Assembly: GCF_018613065.1 (NCBI RefSeq)
Contig: NZ_JAGGQW010000034.1
Span: 1-64,000 of the forward strand
Reading direction: 5' to 3'
Source: Bacillus sp. ISL-7
GTDB taxonomy: Bacteria; Bacillota; Bacilli; Bacillales_B; DSM-18226
DNA length: 64,000 nt
The translations under genes were made by a program, and so were the position numbers. Shown piece by piece: positions 36,562 to 46,564 of the stretch. Below the pieces are notes generated by a model that saw only the letters and a list, made by a program, of their open reading frames with translations, was not told the DNA's origin and ran no database searches. Numbering within the stretch: the first letter of the stretch is position 1; every line of letters begins with the position of its first letter.

Positions 36562-37536
36562 ATGCTTGAACAAGTTATTTTTTTCACAATAATTATGGGC
36601 TTTCTTATATCAGTATTGCTTTCTCCTGTATTTATTCCCTTCTTAAGAAGGTTGAAATTTGGACAAAGCATTCGTGAAGAAGGGCCAAAATCCCACCAGA
36701 AAAAATCTGGCACACCAACCATGGGCGGTGTGATGATCTTGTTTTCGATCGTTATTACGACACTTGTGATGACAGGCAAATTTTCTGAACCGACTGTTAA
36801 AACATATTTGCTGCTTCTTGTAACGCTCGGTTTTGGATTGCTTGGTTTTTTAGACGATTTTATCAAAGTCGCCTTAAAACGAAATTTAGGATTAACATCT
36901 AAACAAAAGCTAGCAGGTCAAATCATTATTTCAATTATCTTTTATCTTATCTATAAACAACAAGGTTTCTCTACCGAAATTAGTATCCCATTTACTGATA
37001 CAACATTTGATTTAGGCTGGTTTTTCATCTTTTTCATCATATTCTGGTTAGTTGGCTTTTCAAATGCGGTCAACTTAACCGATGGACTTGATGGCCTGGT
37101 GTCAGGTACCGCAGCAATTGCTTTTGGTGCATTAGCAGTACTTGCTTGGAATCAATCACAGATGGAAATTGCGATATTTTCTGTGGCGGTTGTAGGAGCT
37201 GTGTTAGGGTTCTTGGTGTTTAACGCCCATCCAGCCAAGGTTTTCATGGGAGATACCGGTTCACTTGCCCTTGGAGGGGCAATTGCCACTATCGCAATTC
37301 TTACCAAACTTGAAATTTTGCTTATCATTATCGGAGGAGTATTTGTCATTGAAACATTATCCGTTATTTTACAGGTTATCTCCTTTAAAACAACCGGTAA
37401 ACGTATTTTCCGTATGAGCCCATTGCATCACCATTATGAATTAGTAGGTTGGTCGGAATGGCGTGTTGTCGTCACTTTTTGGAGTGTTGGATTAATCCTT
37501 GCGATACTAGGAATCTATATAGAGGTGTGGTTATAA
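36562..37536 (+). CDS. mraY: Phospho-N-acetylmuramoyl-pentapeptide transferase MraY
   Basis: Integral membrane enzyme that transfers phospho-MurNAc-pentapeptide to undecaprenyl phosphate, giving lipid I. 324 residues, about ten helices; family motifs are [46 protein letters not shown] and the HHHYE loop. AGGAGGG precedes the ATG, 1 bp after the upstream ORF. Confidence 0.97.
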   Translation: MLEQVIFFTIIMGFLISVLLSPVFIPFLRRLKFGQSIREEGPKSHQKKSGTPTMGGVMILFSIVITTLVMTGKFSEPTVKTYLLLLVTLGFGLLGFLDDFIKVALKRNLGLTSKQKLAGQIIISIIFYLIYKQQGFSTEISIPFTDTTFDLGWFFIFFIIFWLVGFSNAVNLTDGLDGLVSGTAAIAFGALAVLAWNQSQMEIAIFSVAVVGAVLGFLVFNAHPAKVFMGDTGSLALGGAIATIAILTKLEILLIIIGGVFVIETLSVILQVISFKTTGKRIFRMSPLHHHYELVGWSEWRVVVTFWSVGLILAILGIYIEVWL

Positions 37537-37537
37537 A

Positions 37538-38890
37538 TTGAAACAGATTAAAACTTTCAGTCATAAAAAAATTCTTGTCCTTGGTTTGGCGAAAAGCGGG
37601 GTAACAGCAGCCGCTCTATTACATAAGCTTGGAGCATTTGTGACGGTTAATGATAAAAAGCCATTCTCGGAAAATCCTGAGGCACAAGGGCTATTAGAAC
37701 AAGGGATTAAAGTGATATGTGGTGAACATCCTATTGAACTTCTAGATGAAGGATTCGAGCTGATTGTCAAGAATCCGGGTATTCCTTATAACAACCCAAT
37801 GATTGCTGGAGCGATTGAAAAAGGAATTCCGGTTATCACCGAGGTAGAGCTTGCATATGAGGTATCGGAAGCCCCATTTATTGCTATTACAGGAACAAAC
37901 GGGAAAACAACAACAACAACTTTAGTCTATGAAATGTTGAAAGAGGATGAAAAGAATCCGCTAATTGCAGGGAATATTGGTACAGTGGCATCAGGTGTTG
38001 CGGAGGAAGCAACAACAGACAATACGATTGTCATTGAATTATCTTCGTTTCAATTAATGGGGATTGTCAATTTTAATCCTAAAATTGCCATTCTTACAAA
38101 CCTATATGATGCCCATTTGGATTATCATGGGGCAAAAAAAGAATATATTGCGGCAAAGGCAAACATCACAAAAAATCAAACAGAACTTGAATATCTCATT
38201 GTCAATGCGGATCAAGAAGAGACTCTAGAAGTTGCTCGTCACTCTAAGGCCAGCATCATTCCTTTTTCTACAAAGAAGAAACTGTCGGAAGGTGCTTATA
38301 TTTCCGATGGCTGGATTATATTTAATAGTGAAAAAGTGATGGAAATTGAGAAAATAGCTCTGCCGGGCAACCACAATCTTGAAAATATTTTATCTGCAAT
38401 GGCTGCGGCAAAGCTTTCAGGCGTAGAAAATAGCGCGATTCAAAGGGTTCTGCGTACATTTACTGGTGTCAGGCACCGCCTGCAATTCGTTACAGAAGTG
38501 AACGGTAGAAAATTCTATAATGATTCTAAAGCGACGAATATTCTGGCATCCATTAATGCTTTAGCTGCGTTTGAAGCACCTGTTATTCTGCTCGCAGGCG
38601 GTTTGGATCGCGGTAACGAGTTTGATGAGCTCCTGCCTTATTTAAAAAATGTAAAAGCAATGATTACATTTGGGCAAACCGCTCCTAAGATGGAACGGGT
38701 CGGGACAATGGCTGGAATAAAAACAATCATCCGTGTCGATAATGTTGACAAGGCAGTGCCTGAAGCTTATCGATACTCCGAATCAGGTGACGTAATATTG
38801 TTATCTCCTGCTTGTGCGAGCTGGGATCAATATAAAACTTTTGAGGTCAGGGGAGACATTTTTATCGAAGCGGTGCATAAGCTTAAGTAA
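37538..38890 (+). CDS. murD: UDP-N-acetylmuramoylalanine-D-glutamate ligase MurD
   Basis: Adds D-glutamate to UDP-MurNAc-L-Ala. 450 residues: N-terminal Rossmann-like domain ([12 protein letters not shown]), ATPase core [18 protein letters not shown], and C-terminal domain with YNDSKATN and [19 protein letters not shown] start with GAGGTG upstream, 1 bp after mraY. Cytoplasmic. Confidence 0.96.
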   Translation: MKQIKTFSHKKILVLGLAKSGVTAAALLHKLGAFVTVNDKKPFSENPEAQGLLEQGIKVICGEHPIELLDEGFELIVKNPGIPYNNPMIAGAIEKGIPVITEVELAYEVSEAPFIAITGTNGKTTTTTLVYEMLKEDEKNPLIAGNIGTVASGVAEEATTDNTIVIELSSFQLMGIVNFNPKIAILTNLYDAHLDYHGAKKEYIAAKANITKNQTELEYLIVNADQEETLEVARHSKASIIPFSTKKKLSEGAYISDGWIIFNSEKVMEIEKIALPGNHNLENILSAMAAAKLSGVENSAIQRVLRTFTGVRHRLQFVTEVNGRKFYNDSKATNILASINALAAFEAPVILLAGGLDRGNEFDELLPYLKNVKAMITFGQTAPKMERVGTMAGIKTIIRVDNVDKAVPEAYRYSESGDVILLSPACASWDQYKTFEVRGDIFIEAVHKLK

Positions 38891-38923
38891 GGGCTTGTAC
38901 CTTGCGTGGTTCTGCAAAGCCCT
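38890..38923 (+). other. Hairpin between murD and spoVE
   Basis: AGGGCTT / AAGCCCT can pair around a 20-nt loop with inner TACC/GGTT pairing. No T-run, so it is not a clear terminator; perhaps an mRNA processing or stability element. Confidence 0.3.
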
Positions 38924-38949
38924 AAAACTAGCAGTTGAGGTGTATTGTG

Positions 38950-40050
38950 GTGCCGACAAAAAAAACAACTCCCGATTTTATTTTAATGATCGTAACATTC
39001 ACGCTTCTGGCAATAGGGCTTATCATGGTTTACAGCGCAAGTGCTATCTGGGCTGAATATAAATTTAATGATTCCTTTTTCTTTGCGAAAAGACAAACTC
39101 TTTTTGCAGGGGTAGGAGTTGCTGCTATGTTTTTTATTATGAACATCAACTATTGGACGTGGAGGACCTGGTCGAAAACCTTTATCATTATTTGTTTTGT
39201 CCTACTTATTCTTGTTTTAATTCCGGGAATTGGTAATGAAAGAAATGGATCTCGAAGTTGGATTGGTGTAGGCGCTTTTTCAGTTCAACCTTCAGAATTT
39301 ATGAAACTGGCGATGATAGCCTTTTTGGCAAAATATCTGTCCGAACGGCAAAAGCTCATTACTTCATTCAAGAAAGGTCTTGTTCCATCATTAGGGCTTG
39401 CCTTTTTAGCCTTTTCAATAATCATGCTCCAACCTGATTTAGGTACGGGAACAGTTATGATGGGAACCTGTGTCGTCATGATTTTTATTGCTGGGGCACG
39501 CGTTAGTCATTTTGCCTTTTTAGGGCTCTTGGGACTAGCCGGGTTTGTCGGCTTAATTGCCTCCGCTCCATATCGGATTAAACGGATCACCTCTTTTTTG
39601 GATCCTTGGTCGGACCCGCTGGTGAGCGGATTTCAAATTATTCAATCGCTTTACGCGATAGGTCCCGGCGGATTGTTTGGACTTGGACTTGGCGAAAGCC
39701 GACAGAAGTTTTTTTACTTACCAGAACCACAGACCGACTTTATCTTTGCAATACTATCTGAAGAATTAGGTTTTATCGGTGGTTCATTTATATTACTATT
39801 ATTTGCACTGTTGTTGTGGAGAGGTATTCGAATCGCCCTAGGTGCACCGGATTTATATGGCAGCTTTTTAGCCGTAGGGATCATCGCCATGGTGGCTATT
39901 CAGGTAATGATTAATATTGGAGTTGTCACAGGGCTAATGCCTGTTACGGGCATTACCTTGCCATTTTTGAGCTATGGAGGCTCTAGTTTGACTCTGATGT
40001 TAATGGCGATCGGTGTTCTCCTTAATATTAGCAGGTATTCTCGCTTTTGA
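38950..40050 (+). CDS. spoVE: SpoVE, SEDS-family peptidoglycan polymerase/FtsW paralogue
   Basis: A 366-residue, ten-helix SEDS glycosyltransferase that pairs with SpoVD to make spore cortex; vegetative FtsW is normally encoded elsewhere. Closely resembles B. subtilis SpoVE throughout: SYGGSSL, QPSEFMKLAMIAFLAKYLS, MLQPDLGTG, FYLPEPQTDFIFAILSEELG. GTG 38950 with GAGGTG 7 bp upstream gives exactly the B. subtilis length; earlier in-frame TTG/GTG codons lie within or beside that site. Confidence 0.93.
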   Translation: MPTKKTTPDFILMIVTFTLLAIGLIMVYSASAIWAEYKFNDSFFFAKRQTLFAGVGVAAMFFIMNINYWTWRTWSKTFIIICFVLLILVLIPGIGNERNGSRSWIGVGAFSVQPSEFMKLAMIAFLAKYLSERQKLITSFKKGLVPSLGLAFLAFSIIMLQPDLGTGTVMMGTCVVMIFIAGARVSHFAFLGLLGLAGFVGLIASAPYRIKRITSFLDPWSDPLVSGFQIIQSLYAIGPGGLFGLGLGESRQKFFYLPEPQTDFIFAILSEELGFIGGSFILLLFALLLWRGIRIALGAPDLYGSFLAVGIIAMVAIQVMINIGVVTGLMPVTGITLPFLSYGGSSLTLMLMAIGVLLNISRYSRF

Positions 40051-40054
40051 ACCT

Positions 40055-40088
40055 TACCCCTGTTTAGCAGCAGGGTTCTTTTTATTTT
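40055..40088 (+). terminator. Possible terminator after spoVE
   Basis: CCCCTG / CAGGG(T) short stem with an 8-nt loop followed by TTCTTTTTATTTTTA. Confidence 0.6.
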
Positions 40089-40211
40089 TAGCAAATCTAA
40101 TTCATAAGGTTACAATTAGATAACATTCTTTTTTCATATGCATTATTTCGTTCGTTTTTATAGTAAGATAGTTATGGCAATCAGGTGTTAAATAGTTAAT
40201 GAGGTGGAAAA

Positions 40212-41315
40212 ATGAAAATAGTTGTTAGCGGTGGAGGGACTGGCGGACATATCTATCCTGCTCTCGCACTAATTCGAGAAATTCAGAAACAGAATAAAGA
40301 TGCACAATTTTTATATATTGGGACTAAAAATGGTTTGGAAAGTAAGCTTGTTCCGATGGAGAATATTTCTTTTAAAGCTATTCATATTACTGGTTTTCAA
40401 AGAAAGCTTTCCTTTGAAAATATACGAACTGTCCTACGTTTTCTAAAAGGAGTCAAAGACAGTAAAAGAATGTTAAAAGAGTTCAAACCTGATATTGTCA
40501 TTGGAACAGGCGGATATGTATGCGGACCTGTTGTATATGCTGCGTCAAAGCTCGGTATCCCAACGATTATCCACGAACAAAATAGTGTTCCTGGACTTAC
40601 TAATAAATTTTTAAGCCGTTATGTAAATAAAATTGCGATTTGTTTTGAAGAAGCCAAAGAATTCTTTCCGAAAGAGAAGACTGTTTTCACAGGTAATCCT
40701 CGTGCATCCGAAGTAATTGGCAAGGATGGGATTCGAGGACGTCTTGCAGCTGGGCTTAGTACAACAATACCAGCAGTTTTAATCTTTGGCGGCAGCCGTG
40801 GTGCCAGGCCAATTAATGAGGCTGTTGTAAAGGCATTTGGGGAATTGGCAGAAAAGCCATATCAAATTCTTTATATTACAGGAGACGTACATTTTGAGGA
40901 TGTTAAAAAAGAAGTAGATCTAATTGGAAACCCTAAAAATGTAGTAATTAAGCCATTTATTCATAATATGCCAGAGGTTCTGGCGGGGATTGATCTAGTC
41001 GTTTCAAGAGCAGGAGCAACGACACTAGCAGAGATTACCTCGCTCGGTATTCCAAGCATTCTTATTCCTAGCCCGTATGTTACAAATAATCATCAAGAGA
41101 AAAACGCTAAATCTTTAAGTGACCATGGTGCGGCAGAATTACTATTAGAAAAAGATTTAAATAATAAAAGTCTTGTGAACCACATCGATCGTATTCTCTT
41201 AAATAATGAAAATTTAAAGGAAATGAAGCTAAAAGCTAAAAAAATGGGTGTGCCTGATTCAGCTATTAGACTGTATTCCTTAATGCAAGAGCTTGTAAAA
41301 ACAAATCAAAGGTAG
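40212..41315 (+). CDS. murG: UDP-GlcNAc:lipid I GlcNAc transferase MurG
   Basis: Peripheral membrane GT28 enzyme (367 residues) that converts lipid I to lipid II. N-terminal loop [28 protein letters not shown], and the UDP-GlcNAc-binding [15 protein letters not shown] in the C-lobe. GAGGTGG precedes the ATG. Confidence 0.96.
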   Translation: MKIVVSGGGTGGHIYPALALIREIQKQNKDAQFLYIGTKNGLESKLVPMENISFKAIHITGFQRKLSFENIRTVLRFLKGVKDSKRMLKEFKPDIVIGTGGYVCGPVVYAASKLGIPTIIHEQNSVPGLTNKFLSRYVNKIAICFEEAKEFFPKEKTVFTGNPRASEVIGKDGIRGRLAAGLSTTIPAVLIFGGSRGARPINEAVVKAFGELAEKPYQILYITGDVHFEDVKKEVDLIGNPKNVVIKPFIHNMPEVLAGIDLVVSRAGATTLAEITSLGIPSILIPSPYVTNNHQEKNAKSLSDHGAAELLLEKDLNNKSLVNHIDRILLNNENLKEMKLKAKKMGVPDSAIRLYSLMQELVKTNQR

Positions 41316-41375
41316 CCCAAAATCGTTTTTAGCATAAACTGAAATAAATGCATCTTCGAAAGATAGGTGGTAAAT

Positions 41376-42284
41376 ATGGACGCAATAATAACGGAATTGC
41401 AATATTCAAATATAGGAAAAGTGAAAATAAGTGAACCTCTTGTCAACCACACCACAATCAAAATCGGCGGTCCTGCTGATCTTTTTATTGAACCTTCATC
41501 AGTTGAAAATTTAAAACAGGTGATGGGGTTGGTAAAAAAACACAGCTTAAATTGGCGGGCGATTGGCAGAGGTTCTAATCTTTTAGTCTCTGACAAAGGA
41601 ATCGAAGGAGCGGTAATTAAACTTGGCTCTGGAGTGGATGAACTTAAAATTAATGGCTCAGAGATTACAGTAGGAGGCGGACATTCCCTGATAAGTTTGG
41701 CTACACTTATTAGCAAGAAAGGGATGGCCGGATTAGAATTTGCCAGTGGAATCCCTGGATCTGTTGGCGGTGCTGTTTATATGAATGCTGGTGCACACGG
41801 CTCAGATATTAGCAAAATACTGACAAGGGCTCATATTTTATTTGAAGATGGGACGATGGAGTGGCTTTCGAATGACGAAATGAAATTTTCGTATAGAACA
41901 TCTGTCTTACAGAAAATTAGACCAGGCATTGTTGTAGAAGCTGCATTTCAACTTGTCGAAGGTGATAAAGCAGTCATTGTATCACAAATGATCAAGAATA
42001 AGGATTATCGAAAAGATACCCAACCATGGAATTTCCCCTGTGCTGGCAGTATATTCAGGAACCCGCTTCCGAATTACGCAGGAAAATTAATAGAAGATGC
42101 TGGGTTAAAGGGATATAGTATTGGCGGTGCAAAAATATCGGAAATGCATGGGAATTTTATAGTAAATGCTGGAAATGCTACTGCAGCAGATGTGCTTGCC
42201 TTAATTCAGCATGTAAAGGATACCATTTACAGCCTTTATAATGTAAAAATGGAAACAGAGGTAGAAATAATCGGACGGAAATAA
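41376..42284 (+). CDS. murB: UDP-N-acetylenolpyruvoylglucosamine reductase MurB
   Basis: FAD enzyme reducing UDP-GlcNAc-enolpyruvate to UDP-MurNAc. 302 residues; FAD-binding domain with [25 protein letters not shown] and [19 protein letters not shown]-terminal catalytic domain with [16 protein letters not shown] and [20 protein letters not shown]; type II (no Tyr-loop). ATG 41376 has AGGTGG upstream; the GTG at 41367 overlaps it. Confidence 0.95.
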   Translation: MDAIITELQYSNIGKVKISEPLVNHTTIKIGGPADLFIEPSSVENLKQVMGLVKKHSLNWRAIGRGSNLLVSDKGIEGAVIKLGSGVDELKINGSEITVGGGHSLISLATLISKKGMAGLEFASGIPGSVGGAVYMNAGAHGSDISKILTRAHILFEDGTMEWLSNDEMKFSYRTSVLQKIRPGIVVEAAFQLVEGDKAVIVSQMIKNKDYRKDTQPWNFPCAGSIFRNPLPNYAGKLIEDAGLKGYSIGGAKISEMHGNFIVNAGNATAADVLALIQHVKDTIYSLYNVKMETEVEIIGRK

Positions 42285-42302
42285 GAAAGAAATAATCGGA
42301 CG
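42263..42302 (+). repeat. 15-bp direct repeat across the murB stop codon
   Basis: AGAAATAATCGGACG occurs at 42263-42277 and again at 42288-42302, 25 bp apart, consistent with a small tandem duplication at the murB 3' end. Confidence 0.9.
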
Positions 42303-42316
42303 AATGACAAATATTG

Positions 42317-42325
42317 TGTTATAAT
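42317..42325 (+). promoter_or_regulatory. Candidate extended -10 promoter upstream of divIB
   Basis: TGTTATAAT is a perfect extended -10 element, 154 bp before divIB; no good -35. Followed at 42365-42398 by a weak hairpin (ACGGCA / TGCCGT) with a T-rich tail that could attenuate. Confidence 0.45.
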
Positions 42326-42364
42326 TACTGATAATATTATAGGTGAAACTTCGAAAAGTAACTG

Positions 42365-42399
42365 ACGGCATGATTTTTCGTGCCGTTGTTTCTCTTTTC
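42365..42399 (+). terminator. Weak terminator/attenuator-like hairpin before divIB
   Basis: ACGGCA / TGCCGT with a 10-nt loop, followed by TGTTTCTCTTTT. It lies between the candidate promoter and divIB. Confidence 0.45.
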
Positions 42400-42478
42400 A
42401 AGGTAACACTATCGAATGTTTGGACAGGCTTAGTTAGCTATTCCTGAGGCAGCTGCTTTTTATTTGGAGGAATAATAA

Positions 42479-43270
42479 ATGGAAAAAGGTAAAATCGTTG
42501 CTCTCGAGGATCGTATCCCTCAACTTAAAGAGCAAAGACGACGAAAAGCGAATAGACGCCTTGTGCTCCTGTTAATTCTGTTTTTTACAATGATAGTAGT
42601 TATCGCCTACTCACAATCACCATTAAGTCATGTAAAGACGATAACAATAAAAGGCAATGGAGTGTATTCCGCTGAAGAATTAGTCAGTCAGAGCGGCCTT
42701 TCGAATAATACGAATATTTGGAAAATAAAGAAGGACGAAACCATTGTAAAATTACAGCGATTATCCGAGATCAAAAAAGCTGATATTCAGATTCACTGGC
42801 CTAGTACAGTTATTATTCAAGTAAAAGAATATAAAAGAATTGCCTATCTAAAACAAGGGAATAATTTCCTTCCAGTTATGGATAATGGGAAAATTTTAAA
42901 AAATCAAGAAGCAAATAAAATTCCTGTTAATTCTCCAATTTTATTTGAGTTTAAAGAAGGGGCAGCCCTCAATCAATTGGTTAAAGAGTTAGAAAAACTT
43001 CCTAGAGAAATTACAAACTCGATCTCTGAAATCCATTATACTCCCAAGAAAACAGATCCATTTCATATATCCTTATTTATGAATGATGGATTCGAGGTGA
43101 GTGCGACATTAAGAAGTTTTTCAGAAAAAATGGTGCATTATCCCTCAATTATCTCCCAATTAGATCCTAACAAAAAGGGAATTATTGACTTAGAAGTTGG
43201 ATCTTACTTTAAGGCTTTTGAAACAGAAGGGGAGGAAAAAGAAGTTGAGCAAGATAAAGGTGAAGGGTAA
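42479..43270 (+). CDS. divIB: Cell division protein DivIB (FtsQ)
   Basis: Bitopic division protein (263 residues): basic cytoplasmic N-terminus, one helix (VLLLILFFTMIVVIAYS), POTRA domain from about residue 50 (LSHVKTITIKGNGVYSAEELV), then a beta domain and acidic tail. It bridges FtsL/DivIC and PBP2B at the septum. TTGGAGG precedes the ATG. Its 3' end overlaps ylxW by 26 bp. Confidence 0.94.
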   Translation: MEKGKIVALEDRIPQLKEQRRRKANRRLVLLLILFFTMIVVIAYSQSPLSHVKTITIKGNGVYSAEELVSQSGLSNNTNIWKIKKDETIVKLQRLSEIKKADIQIHWPSTVIIQVKEYKRIAYLKQGNNFLPVMDNGKILKNQEANKIPVNSPILFEFKEGAALNQLVKELEKLPREITNSISEIHYTPKKTDPFHISLFMNDGFEVSATLRSFSEKMVHYPSIISQLDPNKKGIIDLEVGSYFKAFETEGEEKEVEQDKGEG

Positions 43271-43955
43271 ACATGTTATCTTGTCCCTCGTCTGCCTTGT
43301 ATTAGGATTTATGATTGCCTTTTCTTATCATTTGACGCAAATAGAAAATAAAAATGAGAAGCCGAATGTATCGGGTAAACAGTGGGAAAAGACACTTGCA
43401 TTAAGAAATCAATTAATTGAAGAAGAAAAGAGTAATCGAGAACTGCAAAAGGAGTTACATCAAAAACAAGATTTGGTTCTTAAAAATGAAAAAGACCTCT
43501 CAAAGGAAGCACAGGTCTTTCTTAATCTTGCTGAGGATGCCGAAAAATATCGTATGTTCTTAGGGAAGGTGAAGGTACAGGGTAAAGGGGTTAAGATTAC
43601 TCTCACTGACGGTGCCTACGATCCAAAAGAAGACAATATTAATAATTACCTTGTTCATGAACACCATGTATTTAAAGTGGTGAATGAACTATATATATCA
43701 GGAGCAGCAGCTGTTGCTATAAATGGGCAAAGGCTGACAAGTCATTCTTATATTATTTGTAATGGACCGGTTATTACTGTGGATGGAATTGAACATCCAG
43801 CACCATTTATTATTACAGCAATCGGAGACCCTGACGTCCTTTCATCATCAATAAACTTAGTAGGAGGGGTTAAGGATCAACTAGTGAACGATAATATTGT
43901 TTTTACATTAGAAAAAAATGATGAAATTGTCCTAAATCCAATTCTAGGAAGTTAG
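43245..43955 (+). CDS. ylxW: DUF881 family membrane protein YlxW
   Basis: 236 residues: one N-terminal transmembrane helix, a coiled coil (about 45-95), and a DUF881 domain with GKGVKITLTDGAYDPKEDNI, AAAVAINGQRLTSHSYI and ITAIGDPDVL. Function unknown; always beside division genes. TTG 43245 has GGGGAGG 8 bp upstream, inside the end of divIB. GTG 43260 is the alternative start. Confidence 0.85.
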   Translation: MSKIKVKGKHVILSLVCLVLGFMIAFSYHLTQIENKNEKPNVSGKQWEKTLALRNQLIEEEKSNRELQKELHQKQDLVLKNEKDLSKEAQVFLNLAEDAEKYRMFLGKVKVQGKGVKITLTDGAYDPKEDNINNYLVHEHHVFKVVNELYISGAAAVAINGQRLTSHSYIICNGPVITVDGIEHPAPFIITAIGDPDVLSSSINLVGGVKDQLVNDNIVFTLEKNDEIVLNPILGS

Positions 43956-44011
43956 CCATTTTCAGGAGTAGTGTCCACGGGATGATTATATAAAAGGTTA
44001 GGTGAAAAAAG

Positions 44012-44743
44012 GTGGACAACCAAAAAATTAATGCAAGTTTTACATTAATAGCAATTTTGGTCGGTTTCATGATTGCAATCCAATTTCAAACAGTAAAAAA
44101 ACCTGCTGAACGTGACACACGCGATATTTGGCAGCTTCGTGAAGCGTTACTTAAAGAAAAAGAACTTCAATCCAATTTATTAAGTGAAATTCGTTCAAAT
44201 GAAGAAAAGCTGGCAGCCTATGAATCTAAGCGAAAACAAAGTAAGGAACAAGCTTTAAAGGATACATTAGATGAATTAAAGATTGAAGCTGGATTATCCA
44301 AAATTACTGTTCCAGGAATTACCTTACATATTGAACCAGTAATCGAAGAAATAAAGCCGGGTACTCCAGTTAATAGGGTGGTTTCACCAGAACTTTTAAA
44401 AAGATTACTTAATGAATTGAATATGTACGAAGCAAAATATGTTGCGATTGATGGACGAAGAATTATTAATACGACTGTCATTCGAGACATCAATCGGGAA
44501 ACAAAGATCGATGGACATACAATTAATAGTTTGCCGATAGAAGTTATCGTGGGTGTAGATGATAATAATACAGCTGAAAAATTATACAATCGGATGAAAG
44601 TATCTAAATCTACGGAAGAATTTTTTATTGAAAATCTCAGACTTTCCATTTCAAAACCAAATCCGAACGTAACGGTACCTGCCTATGATAATTCCATTCG
44701 TATCCGATACATGGAACCGACAAAAGAAGGAGGCGATTCTTAA
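44012..44743 (+). CDS. ylxX: DUF881 family membrane protein YlxX
   Basis: Paralogue of YlxW (243 residues): N-terminal helix (FTLIAILVGFMIAIQF), coiled coil (about 45-90), DUF881 domain with YEAKYVAIDGRRIINTTVIR and LPIEVIVGVDD. GTG start; ends sharing one base with sbp (TAATG). Function unknown. Confidence 0.86.
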   Translation: MDNQKINASFTLIAILVGFMIAIQFQTVKKPAERDTRDIWQLREALLKEKELQSNLLSEIRSNEEKLAAYESKRKQSKEQALKDTLDELKIEAGLSKITVPGITLHIEPVIEEIKPGTPVNRVVSPELLKRLLNELNMYEAKYVAIDGRRIINTTVIRDINRETKIDGHTINSLPIEVIVGVDDNNTAEKLYNRMKVSKSTEEFFIENLRLSISKPNPNVTVPAYDNSIRIRYMEPTKEGGDS

Positions 44744-45105
44744 TGTGGCTTCCATTCATTGGATTAATAATTGGAATCATACTTGGTTTGTTAACGGAGA
44801 TTCGAATACCTGAAGAATATTCCAATTATTTGTCGATTGCTGTCTTAGCGGCATTCGACACACTTTTCGGCGGCATCAGGGCATACCTGCAAAATATATA
44901 TGATGAAAAAGTGTTTGTTTCAGGATTCTTTTTTAATATAATGCTAGCTGCAAGTTTAGCTTTTCTCGGTGTTCATCTTGGTGTAGACTTGTATTTAGCG
45001 GCAGTTTTCGCGTTTGGTGTCAGATTATTTCAGAATATTGCCGTAATAAGGCGAATAATATTGACGAAATGGTCAACAAGCAAAGAAAAAGTAGAAAAAA
45101 ATTGA
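44743..45105 (+). CDS. sbp: Small basic protein Sbp (DUF1290)
   Basis: A membrane protein of 120 residues with about four hydrophobic segments and a basic C-terminus (RRIILTKWSTSKEKVEKN). GLIIGIILGLLTEIRIPEEY and LAAFDTLFGGIRAYLQ are family marks. Conserved immediately upstream of ftsA in Bacillus; function unknown. AGGAGG lies inside the end of ylxX. Confidence 0.88.
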   Translation: MWLPFIGLIIGIILGLLTEIRIPEEYSNYLSIAVLAAFDTLFGGIRAYLQNIYDEKVFVSGFFFNIMLAASLAFLGVHLGVDLYLAAVFAFGVRLFQNIAVIRRIILTKWSTSKEKVEKN

Positions 45106-45226
45106 AATTTTTTAAAGGGAATCATATAGTTGTGACGAATAATTTAAATATTACTATGGAAACTTTTATTGAACAAAAAAAATAGTTGTTGTTCAACTTA
45201 AGGAAATCTAAAGGAGGTGCCAAAGA

Positions 45227-46525
45227 ATGAACAGCAATGAAATATATGTTAGTCTTGACATCGGTACATCCAGTGTGAAAGTTATCATTGGTGAAATGGT
45301 CAATGACTCGGGTAAAGACTCGTTAAATATAATTGGTGTTGGAAATGTGCAATCCGAAGGATTGCGCAAAGGGTCGATAGTGGACATGGACGACACCGTT
45401 CATTCGATTAGAAGGGCAATTGAGCAAGCAGAAAGAATGATTGGGATGGAAATCAGAGATGTGGTGGTTGGCATTTCTGGAAACAATGTTATGCTTCAAC
45501 AATGTCATGGTATTGTAGCTGTTTCAAGCCAAAACCGAGAGATTACGAATGAGGATGTCATTCGTGTTATTGAAGCATCCCATGTTGGTTCTATCCCGCC
45601 TGAGAGAGAGAACATTGGCGTTATTCGAAAACAATTTATACTGGATGGAAAAGATGAAATTAATGATCCCCGCGGTATGATTGGGGTTCGCTTGGAAATG
45701 GATGGAACACTCATTACCGGATCCAAATCGATCATTATTAATACACTTCGCTGTGTAGAACGCGCTGGACTTGAGATTGTAGACATTGTCCTTCAGCCTT
45801 TGGCTGCAGGAGATTATGCTTTGTCAAAGGATGAGAAGAATCTCGGGGTAGCTCTTATTGACCTTGGTGGAGGATCTACTACGATCGCTGTTTTCGAAGA
45901 AGGATTTATCACACAAACGAGTGTCATTCCAGTTGGCGGAGATTATATCACGAAAGATCTTTCTGTAGGGTTACGGACTTCGACAGAAGATGCAGAAAAA
46001 ATCAAAGTAAAACATGGACACGCATTTTATGATGAGGCTTCAGAGGATGAAGTATTCAGTGTACCAATAATCGGCAGTGATCAGCATCAACAATTTAATC
46101 AGCTTGAGATATCTGATATTATTGAAGCAAGAATGGAAGAAATTTTTGAACTAGTTTTACACGAAATGAAACGCCTAGGATTAAGTGATCTTCCTGGCGG
46201 TTATGTTTTAACTGGCGGCATGGCTAATATGCAAGGTGTTCTAGAACTTGCCCAGGTGATTTTACAAAATCGAGTACGGATTGCCGTCCCTGACTATATT
46301 GGTGTGAGAGAACCTCAATATACTACAGCTGTCGGTTTAATTAAATATGCCTACAAGAATGCTAGATTACCAGGTGGTACCATTGGTTCATCGACTATTT
46401 CTGAACCTGTAGAAAAGCGAGTACCAAAACAACAACAACAACAACCTAAAGCAAAAGTAGAAAAACATCCGGAAGAAAAGATGTCATCAAAAGTAAAAAA
46501 ATTCCTTGGTTACTTTTTTGAATAG
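45227..46525 (+). CDS. ftsA: Cell division protein FtsA
   Basis: Actin-like ATPase (432 residues) that tethers FtsZ to the membrane. Phosphate 1 motif VSLDIGTSSVKVIIGE, phosphate 2 ALIDLGGGSTTIAVF, adenosine motif LTGGMANMQGVLELA, and a C-terminal amphipathic helix (SSKVKKFLGYFFE) after a Gln-rich linker. AAAGGAGGTG precedes the ATG. In B. subtilis the ftsAZ pair has several promoters in the gap upstream (45106-45226); a TTGTGA/TACTAT pair there is a weak candidate. Confidence 0.96.
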   Translation: MNSNEIYVSLDIGTSSVKVIIGEMVNDSGKDSLNIIGVGNVQSEGLRKGSIVDMDDTVHSIRRAIEQAERMIGMEIRDVVVGISGNNVMLQQCHGIVAVSSQNREITNEDVIRVIEASHVGSIPPERENIGVIRKQFILDGKDEINDPRGMIGVRLEMDGTLITGSKSIIINTLRCVERAGLEIVDIVLQPLAAGDYALSKDEKNLGVALIDLGGGSTTIAVFEEGFITQTSVIPVGGDYITKDLSVGLRTSTEDAEKIKVKHGHAFYDEASEDEVFSVPIIGSDQHQQFNQLEISDIIEARMEEIFELVLHEMKRLGLSDLPGGYVLTGGMANMQGVLELAQVILQNRVRIAVPDYIGVREPQYTTAVGLIKYAYKNARLPGGTIGSSTISEPVEKRVPKQQQQQPKAKVEKHPEEKMSSKVKKFLGYFFE

Positions 46526-46564
46526 GAAAATCAAAAAGGGAAGCGACGAATTAGGAGGATTGTC

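Noticed and set aside
44218..44649. 143-codon minus-strand ORF opposite ylxX
   Set aside because: Shadow of ylxX; no ribosome site or recognisable domain.
45169..45196. 8-bp hairpin (TTGAACAA/TTGTTCAA) between sbp and ftsA
   Set aside because: AT-rich, short and without a T-run; too likely by chance to call a terminator or operator.
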